NCBI GenBank assembly: GCA_029215795.1
Contig: JARDYH010000001.1
Location: 195,865,654 to 195,929,653, forward strand
Direction: 5' to 3'
DNA: 64,000 nucleotides
Source of the DNA: Anniella stebbinsi
Taxonomy: Eukaryota; Chordata; Lepidosauria; Squamata; Anniellidae
Position numbers and translations under genes: made by a program. Below, piece by piece: positions 14,001-26,300 of the stretch; within the stretch, counting starts at the first letter, position 1; the number at the start of each line of letters is the position of its first letter. The notes below the pieces were generated by a model. It saw nothing but the letters and a program-made list of their open reading frames with translations, was not told the DNA's origin and did no database searches.

Positions 14001-17000
14001 GACACGCTTTCCCCTTTAAGGCCCCGATTGGAGCAGAGGAGGGGATACCCTTTTGTATCTGGTCAAGAGGGCAGGGCTCCTGCAGCTTTAACTGTTGTGA
14101 TGAAGAGGGAATTTCACCAGGTGCTGCATGCATACAAATGGCTCCTGGGGAAATTCCCTTTTCTATACAACTGTTAAAAATACAGGAGCCCTGTCCTCCT
14201 TTCCATATGGTCATCCTAGTTTAGAGAAGCCCAGAAACTGTGCTACGTGCTACATCTCCGTGCTCAGAAATGGAACGCAGAGATGAGGAAAAGGGGGATC
14301 CCGGGTATGAGGAGAAGAGGAGACTGGAGCACTGGCCAGACGACATTTCCTATGGCTGCCGAAGGCTTCTTCCCTCCCCCTCTGAAGTGCCACTGCTAGA
14401 CAGGTGAAATTGCCCATCTAGCAGAAATGCAGGGCAGCTGGAGAGCGAAGGCAAAGACCACCTCCACGCTCCAGCCACCCTGCATTGGATACTCTGCAGC
14501 CTCCAAGTTTGGAGGCTGCCGACTCTCTTCAGAATACAATAGATTTCCTGAGGTGTTGTACAATAATAAATACAATAAAAACAATTGTGTAACCATACAA
14601 TTACAATAAAAATAACAACATATGACCAATAACTTGCCAACACAGCATAATTAGCCTGCAGCTTGGCTTCAAATATTTTGCTTCCAGACTAATGATCTAT
14701 AATTTCATAATGAGCTACTTAAGCATCTCCGAATGCTTGCCCTTCATTTGACCCTCTCCTATGCTCAACCGTGGATTGACAATGATGTTTATGAGCTGAA
14801 CTGGGCCATTAATAAAACAAATATTCAGGCTCATCAGGAGTGAAATCCTCCCATCTGCAGCGGTTCAGCACGAATTTTAATGTTGCTCTTTGTTCCATTT
14901 CATTCTTCATTGGAAATGGAGTTTAAGTGAAGCTGAAGTATTCCCGGAACTGGCCCTACCATTATGTAGAATGAGATGACCACCTCAGGAGGCAGATGCT
15001 AGGGAGCAGCAACAGTAGTGGTGCCCTGGTTGTTTCTACTGAGCCCCTGGGCATTTCCCTCTGTTGGAGGACAGGGCTACACCTGGGTTAGCCTAGTCTT
15101 GAACTAGACTACTGCCTCTCACATGATGGAGGATGCGATGCCTGTTGAAGCACGATTCAACTGCTAGTCCGCTTAGTTTCTGTATGTGGAATGGGTGGGA
15201 GGTTCCATCTTCTCCTTTGCTTCTGGCACCAAAACATCTTGGACTGGCCTTGAGTATTAACGCTGCATTCAGGTTCTGTACAAGGCATCCTTCCTTCCCC
15301 CCGTAGTGTGATTGCACCGATATGAACCTTGAAAACTAATCGATGTCTGAAGTCGCCTTCCAGCTTTCCTGACCACCAGTTTTCATCCAGACTTAAATTG
15401 TGGCCTTTGGCAGGCTTCAAAAGAGCTATTTAGGTGCCTGCTTCTGTGTGTGTATAGCTCCTGCCTATGAGGGTTCTATGGGGCTTAGTTAGAATAAAAA
15501 TTGCAAAGATATAAACTGAACAAAAATGTCTTTAATTAGAGTCACAGTTGTACAATACCATATAGCAATTGCCCCTATACAAATAAATACAACGCATCAC
15601 ACACACACCCAAGTCCAAATAGAAATACTGAATTCTTGTTTGCAATTTTGCAGCTAACCAATCTCAATGTTCCTCTGGTTCCATAAGATGGTGGTCCCTT
15701 CTGTTACTCTTCTCTAGATACTTTAACTCCAAATCACAGGACAACCACAGGACAACTTCGTAAATTGTAGGTTCAAGGTCTTAACCCTACAATAACAATA
15801 CAAGGTCTTAAGAGCTCATAATTATTAATCTGTTCTCCAGCATTCAGCTCCCCAGAAGAACTAGCTGACTCTTTTCCTCCTAGCTTTCTCCTGAGTGAGG
15901 ACTACCCCTAAAGGACTAAGAGCTTTATCCAAAGCTTTTCCATTCCTGTTTTTCTGCTACGTTTTTCTGCTAGGTGGTGCAGTACGATAGCAGAATAGCA
16001 CAAATACACAAGTAATTATTTACTTTTGGAAATAATACCCTATTTTTCCCCGCGCTAAAAGAACCCGGGAAAGTGTTCTTAAAAAACAGAAGTGGAACTG
16101 GAGGATCATGACATCATCTAAAGAAAATGACATCATCTAAAGAAACCATAAACAAACCATGAGTAAGGAATAAATACCTCACCACACAATAAATACCTCA
16201 TGCAGAAAGCTCTAAACCAGCCAGTTCATAGAGGTTACATTCTCTCCTGCTAAAGTACTGTCATCTTGACAGTACCCTAGAATTGACATTACAGACTGCA
16301 TAGGAAACTCCTATCAGTTTCAAAAGAGGGTTGCTATGCAACATTGGGTGGGGTTGCTTTTCAAGAAACACAAGCCCAAACGTCTGTTGGGCATGCAGAA
16401 CTGCAATTCTGTGGATCCTGATCGTTATATATTTGATCTTAGGTCCCCTCTACAAGGATTCGCTTTTGTGCCTGGTTAGGCGATTATGCGCATAATCGCA
16501 GAAGCGCATTTACGCCTAATACCTCTGCACGAGAGGCGGCGAAGCGCATTAACAGATGTCCAAAATGCGCTTTACAAGTAGTTAATGCGCATAAGCGCTT
16601 ATTCACGCAGTCAAAATGCGCTTTAACGGACGGAACAAAATAAACTCGCAATTTAACGCGCATTCGATAATGCGCATAATCGGGGAGATAACGCGCCTCT
16701 ATGCCCAATTTGCGCTCCGTTCTTGTAGAGGTAATTTTTTTAATGCGCCTTGAAAGAGCTTTAAATGCCTCTTGTAGAGGCACCCTTACTTGATCATATG
16801 GAGGAGGGATAGAAAGAAGTTGTTCAGGATATAGACTAATCCCTTCTGCCTCCTCCTTGCAGTCCCTGCTCTTTTGAGCCCATCGCTTTAGGACAGCCTG
16901 CATCGCCTCATCTGTTCCCCTCGCTGCCTACTTTAGGCCTACAGCAGCGCAGTCCCTTCGATGCCAAAGTATCCCAAGCACAGCAGATGGAGAACAGCGG

Positions 17001-17270
17001 CAGTTCACAAGGTCAAGAAAAAGCACCCCATCTGGTAATTAGGGCTGAATCGTAGTGTTCCTCTTAACACCAGCCCGGTGTTGCTGGCAAGAGATTCTGC
17101 ACCCTTCTCGGCTGCAAATGGGGGCGAAGCCAATCTGGTGCAGTGGTGCAGTGGTTCACCTTGAAGTGCAGGCACTCATCATGGCCATTTCTGGCTGTCT
17201 AATCATGCCAGACAGTGGCCCGCCCAGTCCTGCTCTGTCCATTTATGCATTTTGAGTACGGTAGAGAGAA

Positions 17271-17314
<44 letters not shown>

Positions 17315-20300
17315 TTTATTTCTTACCCGCCTCTCCGTCTGGATCGAGGCAGGGAACAACAACATGATAAAATACATAAAACTAATTAAAACATGACAAA
17401 TATTATTAAAACTGCATTAAAACATCCTAAAACATCCTAAAAACATGCAGCATTTAGCCTCTTCTGTTGTCTGCCCGCTCTCTTCGTGGCGGTGGAAAGG
17501 CGGGCACTTCCCCTCTCCCTTTTCTCCCCCCCCCCCCACCACAGGCACTTGCTTCCCTGAAGGTGGAATTGGCTAAAGCACAGGAATCCATCCAGGCTCT
17601 TCACAATCAGAGGAGGTGGGTAGCCGTGGTCCAGGGCCTTGATTGCTGTGGCGACGTGTGAAAGGTGTAGAATCCAGAGACAGGAGAGGACATAATCCTG
17701 AAGGGTAGGAAAAAAGGTCGCCCCATCGGTGGTTTACTTTTCCAGCGTTAGGGGGTGTTTATCTCTGCACCTGTGCCTCACTTTGCAGGGGAGAAAGTGG
17801 CATGGAGGCCGAGGGGGGGCGCGGGGTGGTGGTGGCTGCACTTAGCAATCAAGTTCAGCTGCTAGATTAGAGAAGTGGGTGACACATGCATCTGGCTTGC
17901 CTCGAAGAGCTGGTATGCAGGGAATCTCTCACTCTTCCACTCAGGCTTGGGGGTGGCAATTTGATTGCAATCACAAGGGTAAAGACAGGAGCTGTGAGAC
18001 AAGAGAAAACAGCCCACCGGTGACTCTCTGTAGAAAGGAAAGTTTCAGGGAAAGTGACCCTATATCAACCTGCCTTGCTACAAGACAAAGGAGAAGGAGG
18101 GGGAACCTGTGCCCTTCCGGTTGTTGATGTACTACAACTCCCATCATCACTGACCATTGACTGGGCCGGCTGTGGTTGATGGGAGCTGGAGTCTAACCAC
18201 ATCTCGTGCAGGGGTGCTGAACCTCAGACACGGGGGCCAAATCCACCCCCTTTCCCCCCAACCACTGATTGCTTGGTGGCTCCCCAGCTATTGTGCAGTT
18301 TTTTCTCCCCATCCTGAAAGGTTGAAAAGCCTCCCCCGAGGCTTCATAATTGTCAGTATTTGTTTATATATTGCATTTCTATAGCGCCCAGTAGCCAAAG
18401 CTCTCTGGCCCTTTCACAATCAGTGCTTCAAGCTACAATATGATGGTATTTTGGGGGGTATTTTGGCTTTGCCCCTTTTGCCTTTGGCCCCGCCCACCCC
18501 AGGAATGCAGCCCCCAAGAGCTTCTCCAAAATGGAATTTGGCCCACAGGCTGAAAGAAGTTCTGCACCCCTGAACTAGAGCCACCCCCACCCAGCTGGAC
18601 TTCACCCCCCATCTGCCCCAGCCAACATGACCAATGGTCAGGAATGCTGAGAGTTGTAGTCCAAAACATCTGGAGGGCACCAGGTTGATAGGGGTTGCTC
18701 TAGGGCAGGGTTAGCGTCCCCAGGGATAGCACATGCCAACAGTGCAGTCTCAAGATATGGTAGCCTCAATGACTATCGTGAAGTCTGGTTCTTTGGAACA
18801 GTGTTCTCACCTCAGCTGGGATACAACACACACACTGTGGTCTGGCCTCGTTAGAGCCAGGTCAGTGTTTGTGATAGCTCCCTTTCGTATATATATCCTT
18901 TCATTTGGTAACGCTGCTATGCCACTTTATTGTCCTGCAGGTACTTGAAGAAACAGTTGAACAAATGGAAAAGCAAAATGCAGCTCTTCCATTCTGCTCA
19001 AGAAGACAGAAACCATACACTAGAAGCAAAGCTCCATGAACTCATAGCGAGCCAGGAGAACATCAGGATGGAGGTTAAGGAAATGAGGCTGGAAATTCAG
19101 GTATGCAAGGATGGGTCAACAGGGCCTTTGGCTGTCTAGAGAAAATTCACCCAGGGTTGCTTCAAACTACACAAGGCAAGAACCGACTTCAGATGGGAAC
19201 ACTGCCAGAACACCTTTTTGTCCCTCGCCAAGAGAAACTTCCCTCCCAGTGCAAATCGTAGCTATGAAAGGGCAGGATTTCCTTTTGGACTGTTAATAAG
19301 GAGGGGGAAATTAAACTCCTGCTCCCCTTCCATCACGGAGCAATCCTGACCAGCACACCCTCAAATGATTAGATGAATGTAAACGTTAGAGGAATATGAA
19401 CATTAGAGGAACATAGCTAGAAGCCTTTGCATGGGGTGGGGGAGCTGCAGGGAGCTCTTCTCATTTGGAGTTCATGAGCACATGCTTTTGAGATCATCCT
19501 TTTAGCCCAGGGATGGGAACACTCCAGCCCACGGGACTAATCCAACCTGTGGAGGTTCCCTATCTGGCCTGAGGAATACCTGGGCTCCCTCTGCAGCCTC
19601 CTTCCCTCCCCAAACCCTTGCCCCTGTAGGCTAGTGGGGGCTTGGGAAGGCTGGCAGGGAGAGGAATTCCCGCTGTTATCTCCAATCAGTGGTAGCTCAT
19701 CTTTCTTTTACAACATGCTTAGAATATCCCTATAGCTGGGAAGAAGCCCTCGAAGGAAAGGAACCTTCAGAATGGATCAGGTTACCTTCCATTAAAGCCC
19801 AGCCACATGAAGTATTCAAAGTACACGTCTTTGGATCTGCCCTCCGCTTGTGTTGAAAGGAAGGGGCCTTTTGAGCCACAGGCTGGCCATCTCAGTGGGA
19901 AGCCAGGATCACCAGAGATCACACAGAGGTCAGAATGGCTCCAAAAGTCCAGCCTTGAAGTTGCACGTGATGTAACCCCCTCCGGGAGAATTGTTCCTCT
20001 AACAAATCCAACTGGAGAGCCAAAGCCTGAAACCAACAGGAACCATCTCAGCAATGGCATTAAGCTCACCATCCCGCCTTGCCTCACTGCAACAGAGGCA
20101 CTACCTAGTGAGAGGCAGATGGAAGAGGAGGAGGAAGAACTGCAGCAGCTAATGATGAGATTAAAGGATGCACTGTCTTTCCAAGTGCGGCCAGGTAAGA
20201 ATTCCTTGAGTTGATATGTGGCTCAGCCTTGGGACCTGTTTTCTATGCCAGTGTTACTCAGGTCTGAGATGCACGTAGTAATAATGAAAGGTAGGTTCTT

Positions 20301-23300
20301 TACTGCCCCCTGAGTGATCACAGCCAGGCCCCCTCACTTGCGGAAGACGTTGGTAACAGCTTGCTCAGACTCTGTTGCTTCAACCCCTGCAAAAGGAGTC
20401 AAGAGATGCTCCCAAAAATTGAATCAGGGAGGTATCAAAGCAGAGCCTGTAGTCCACAGGTGTTGAACCTCTTTCAGCTGGCAGGACGGATTCCATTTTG
20501 GAGAAGCTCTTGGGAGCTGCCTTCCAGTGGTGTGTGGAACCAAAGGCTAAGGGGTGGGACCAAAATACCCAAAAAATGCCAGGATGTTTCATCTTAAAGC
20601 TCTTGGTGCTCATAGCTAAGTCTCAGGAGAGCCACTTCAACCTTCCATAATGGGGGAAAACAAGCAAATGCCAGGGACTACCAAATGATCAGCAGTCAGT
20701 GGGAAGAGGGTGGGGCCAGGGGAAGTGGGCAGGGCCAGTTCTGCACCACTGCTGTAGTCCCTTAGAAGGCCAGTTAACATGGGCCAGTTTACTTCGGAGT
20801 CCTTGCATCAGTTTCGGTAAAGTATGTTTCTTGGGTCGTTATCACACGGGTGGTTTTAAGCCCACCCACGGCTTTGCTCCACTGCTTCAGTGCTGGGTTT
20901 GCATGATGTCATTCCCCTCCTGCTGTTCTCTTACCCCCAGGTCACAGGTTTTAGTTTCTGTTTCGATTTATCCCTCAACGGGCAAAGTCCGAAACAGGCA
21001 AAGTTCAGCAGGCCAAGCTAAGGTATCGCCGCAATACCGACCACGTGTGATTCAAAATGCTAGACTTGAACATGAAACAGAGGGGGAAGCCGCAGAAGCA
21101 ACCCGGGGGGGGGGGGAATTGTAGGTGTGATAAAGCCCCAAGTAAGTACAACCCACCAGAAAGTTCTCCTGGGGAAACCCCATTGAAATGCCTGTACGTA
21201 TTCCAGTTCATTCCACTGGGGATTCCATAGGAGAACTTTGTGCTGGCCTGGATGCTCTGCCTTAAACTCCTCATTCCAAAGAAATCTGTCGCAACGAGTG
21301 ATCTAGAACAGTGCTCTTCAACTGGTCCAGACCCGAGATCCACCTTGGACTCCCAACCTGCAGCATGGGACCCACTTTCACAATTTGCTCTATGCCCAAC
21401 ATGGTGGCAATAGTTTCGCCGCAAACCATCTAGACTGACCTTGTGCGCCACTTTTGGCTCATGACCCACCAGATGAAGACCACTGATCTAGAAGGATGTC
21501 CTTCATTTCATGTCCAATGTGGCAATGCTATGCACATTTGCATTCTTGGATGTTCTTTGAGGATGTCTCTTTTAACTTGTGCCCTATTGTTGTAGCCTTT
21601 GAAGTATTCATTAAATGCCACTCATCACGATTGAGCTGTTTGCTGCCATTATATTTCACCTTTTGATATCTGCCTTGGGGCACTGTGGACTCCTTTCCAA
21701 AAGGTGCCAGTTTACTCATCCCACCCAATCAATGTAAAAGATGCACATGTCAGCTCTTTCCCTGGTGCCCAAATTATTTCTCAAAAGGTATCCGTAGAGT
21801 TCACAATCTTTCTGATGTCACAGAGAGCTGTAGCACTCATTACCTTTCCCATAAGTCCTATTTTTGAGAGTGTAATCACAGCACCTGCTGGTTTATAGAC
21901 TCATCATCATATATTTGAATATATTTCGCTGATCAAGTTTGTTATTAAATAGAGATGTCACTTTAGAGATGCTTCAATTTTGCAGTGGTGTACAGCATAC
22001 GTTAACGTCAGTGGATGCTCTTATGTGCAAAAAATGGCCCTCGTTCCTTATCTTTGTTCTTATGAGTATATTTTAATTATTATAGATATTTTAAGTATTT
22101 GTTTAGTCCCTGAAGGATGGCCTTAGTTCCTGGTGCTTTGTGTTTTAACTTTGTATTCTGCTATATTAGTATGTGTGTCAAATTGGGCTTTTGACCTGTG
22201 CAGGATTTCAGAGATTTATTGTGCTTTTTATTGTTTTATTATCAAGTTTCTAACTGTTGTACAAGGCCTAGTGCTGTTTAAGTGTTTGATTCATACTTTA
22301 AATATAATATATCAATGCACTTAAAAAAAAAACTCGCTAAGACTGCTGCTGGTATGCACCAATGTGTAAATTAATTTCGGTTAACTTTTTCCAACCCTTT
22401 TGTTTATAAGAATAAATCAAGATGATGAGGGCATTGGGAAGTTCAAGCACAGCAATCACCCTAATCCTCCGAGGGTACAGTATCAGCGCCCTTTCCCCCT
22501 TTGAGCAAATACTTCGGATTATATCTGTGAACAAGCATATTTCTAGCTACAGTCAAATTGATTCTGATTTCATTACTCCGTCTTTACATCAGCTATGTAA
22601 TTAGTCCGCATTGCGCTGAGATTGACCATCGCATACACTTTTGAAGGGAGTCTGGGGGCTTCTGGAGAAAAAACTCTTTGCAGTCGGAGCACTCAAAGCC
22701 TCAGCTTCTGTGTGGGAAGACGGAATTGCTTACTTCCTATGCCTACCTATTCAAAAGTCAGATCAATTAGGATTACTAGCCAGCAAGTGTATATAGCAGC
22801 CTTCTTCAACCTCCAGATGTTTTGGATTACAACTCCCATTGCCCCTGATCATTGGCCATGTTGGCTGGGGCAGGTGGGAATTGTAGTCCAAAACATCTGG
22901 AGGGCACCAGGTAGGGTAAGGCTGGTATATAGGATTACGGCCTGAATCTTGGAATAATATGCACTGTCTGTAGCCCTATTCATCCATTAATGAAAAGTAG
23001 CAAATGCAACACATGAACGGGGACAGGCCCGTGCTGTGGAGACCTGATGTCGCCTCCACCCCCGCCCTCTCTTCTCTCCCCCTCCTGGGTGGCAATTACA
23101 GCAGCAGGGCCTGCCCCCCCTCCTCCCCGGGGACTGCCCTCTCTTCCCTACCTGTCCCCCTGGCAATGGCAAGGATAGCTGGCCAGCCCTCTTCTTCTTC
23201 TTCATGGTCTCTGTGCATCACACACTATGGGCTCGCGCCGGTGCTGAGCCTCTTTCCGGAAACTTCTAAAGCCTAGACCTTTTGGCGGGAACCCCTCCCC

Positions 23301-26300
23301 CCACCGCCCTATCGCGCATGCTTGGGTTCCCGCCTACCTCAGTTCTTTTTCAACCGCCATGCAGCTTGCCTCGCGGGAGACTTCTGTGAGAACACTGTTC
23401 GTATTGTATAGCTTAGACTTTCTTGTTTCTAAATTTTCCTTCCTTTCCTTCTTTCTCTTCTCCCCCTTTTCTCTTCCACTTCTGTTCCAAAAAAAAAAAA
23501 AAAAAACTTTACTATCTTTCGGCCTGTCGACTGCTTTCTCTGCCTTTACATTTCTTTCTTTTCGGGCATTTTGCCCCGTAAATAATGGCACAGACGGCAC
23601 TGTTTAAAAATTGTGCCTCATGCAAAGCAAAGCTCACTTTGTCTGACGGCCATTCTCGTTGCCTCCTTTGCCTTGGGGAGACCCATATCGTTGATTCCTG
23701 CATGCATTGCATGAATTTCTCGAGGCAGACGAGGAAGAACCGAGATAATAAGCTCAGGGCGCTGCTTTGGAAAAAGGCCCTAGAAACGGTAGACGCCCCG
23801 AAACGACCGCAGGCGGCAACCGACGCCGAGGGCTCCACTACAGGGGATAGATCAGGTGTCCCCATGAAAGCCACGCCTTCTCAAACCGGCGACGGCGTGA
23901 AGGCGAAAAAGTCAAAAAAGACTTTGTCTAAGTCCCTAAATGAGGGCTCCCGCAAGGACAAAGAGAAATCTAGTTCCTCTAAGTCGGGAAAATTGAAGAA
24001 AGATCACCTGAGGAAACCTTCAGCCTCCTCAACGTCGCGATCGACAAAACCGGCATCGGTACCGACGCACTCCCCGGTACCGATGGCCCTCCCGATGCCA
24101 TCTCCATCGGCATCGGTATCATTGCCTCTCCCTCAGGTCGTACGCCACTGGCAACCGACAACGAGCTTGTTCGCTGAACCCGCTAAGCGCTCGACGTCGA
24201 CCTTGGTACCGAGAAAGCTTCCTCTTTCGGTACCGTGCCGAGCAGAGCACGGGAAAGAAAACCGCTCGACTTCGACATCGGTACCGTGCAGCACAAAGCC
24301 GTCAAGGACACATCGATCGGCCTCGACCGAAGGCGCCCAGTTTCGTTCACCTACCGTCTCCACCTTGCACCTGTCCATGTCGCCGCCGGCGTCGGCTCCG
24401 GGAGACTCCATCTTCGACCCACTCTCCCTGCGACCTTCGAGAGCCACAACCCCAGTGTACCTGGGCACAAGCTCGGAGCTTCGTTACCGGTCGTGCTCAC
24501 CGCCGCCGCCACGACACTGGGACCGATTCTCGGAACATTCCACCGCCTCCCATTCTCTGATTCACGACTCCGCAACGCTCCGCTTTGCTTTTGATCCCTA
24601 CACGGGTAGGAAGCTTCTACCAGAGGAAGTCTTTGCTCCTCCGCTGCCGCCCAACCACCTTCAGCCACGGTGTCAATTGCCCCGCGGGAAGTCATGGTAC
24701 CGGACCTGACTCCGGATCCGTTGCCGGCGTTCAAAGTCAGGGCCCCAACATCGCCCACCTCGATAGACGATTATGCCTCCAATTCGTTGTCATCAGTGCC
24801 TACCCCCCCTTCAGCTCCTTCACCAGAGGAAGCAGTGGGGACGGATAAGAGGGCTTCGCCGACTGTAGAGGTGGCTTCCTTCCAGGAACTGTTGCTCACA
24901 ATGGCTCAATCCCTGAGTGTGGAACCGCAACAACCAGTGCCACAATGCATCGATAACATATATGACATAATGTATGCGGACTCGTCATCCTCTATTGCCA
25001 TACCGCTGATCCCCACGCTGCTCCACACAACGCAAGAGTCATGGCAAAATCCTGCCACTCTCGGACCGGTCTCCAGACGTCTGGATTCCCTCTATAAGCT
25101 GCAAGAGAAGGATGCGGGGTTCTTGATGTCACACCCTAAGCTGAATTCAGTGATCGTGGAATCCGCCCAAGGACGATCATCTAAATCTCACTCTGCTCCG
25201 ATCGACAAAGAAGGTAGGAAGTTAGACACCTTCAGTCGCAGAGTCTATTCCTCTACAGACCTAGGAATCAAGGTGTCTACTTATCAAGCAATGATGGCTC
25301 GATACCATCTCTTCTTATGGGAAAAAGTGGGGTCCCTACATTCCCACTTCCCGGACGACATCAGAGCAGCGGCGCAGGTGTTCCAACAAGAGGCTATTGC
25401 GCTCGCCAAGCAGGAGCTGACAACGGCTCGCCACCAGGTTGACTGTCTCTCCAAGGCAATGGTTGCAGCAGTTGCCCTGCGCAGGCATGCTTGGTTGCGC
25501 TCCTCTAACCTGCCCCCCGAGTCGAAATCCAGGATCGAAGACCTGCCCTTCGACGGGGAAGGCTTATTCAATACGTCCACTGACTCCACCATGGACACGA
25601 TTCAAAAAGCGAAAGCGAAGAAGATGGGTTTCTACACTCCCACCACTCCTGCCAATTACCGACAGAGGAGATGGGGCCGCCAACACCCGTACCAGCCCAG
25701 ACAGTTCCAGCCAAGACAGGCGAGATTCCAACAATCAGCCTCGTTGCCTGTCTTCCAACAGAGAAAGCCTTACCAACAAGGACGTGCTCGCCAACAACGC
25801 GGGAGACAGGAGTCCTCCCAAAAACAGCGGGTTTGACTCTCGCCCGGCTTCTCCCCTTCCGATCACAAACTTCAGCCACCGCCTACGGCCTTTTTACCAC
25901 ACCTGGGCCAGAATAACATCAGACACCTGGGTGCTCAACATCATACAAACCGGCTACCAGATAGAATTCTTCTCCCAACCGCCGATGGGCACTATACGAT
26001 GCATAAAACTGTCGGCAGCCCTACACCAGGAAGTGACAACACTGCTGCAAAAAGGAGCCATTTTACCCGTCTCAACACAAAACATCTCCAACAGGTTCTA
26101 TTCCCAGTACTTCACAGTCCCGAAGCGAGACGGGGGTCTCCGCCCTATCATGGACCTGAGAAACCTCAACGATTTCATAGTGACCAAAAAGTTCCGGATG
26201 GTCACGTTGGCCACCATTCTACCTTTGATCAAGCACAACAGCTGGTTCACACTCATCGATCTCAAAGATGCTTATTTCCATGTCCCCATCCTCCAATCCC

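Noticed and set aside
17545..17615. Constitutive DYTN exon between 13697 and 18941
   Set aside because: The direct 13697-18941 junction preserves phase and homology; inclusion brings a stop codon in the frame set by the upstream exon.
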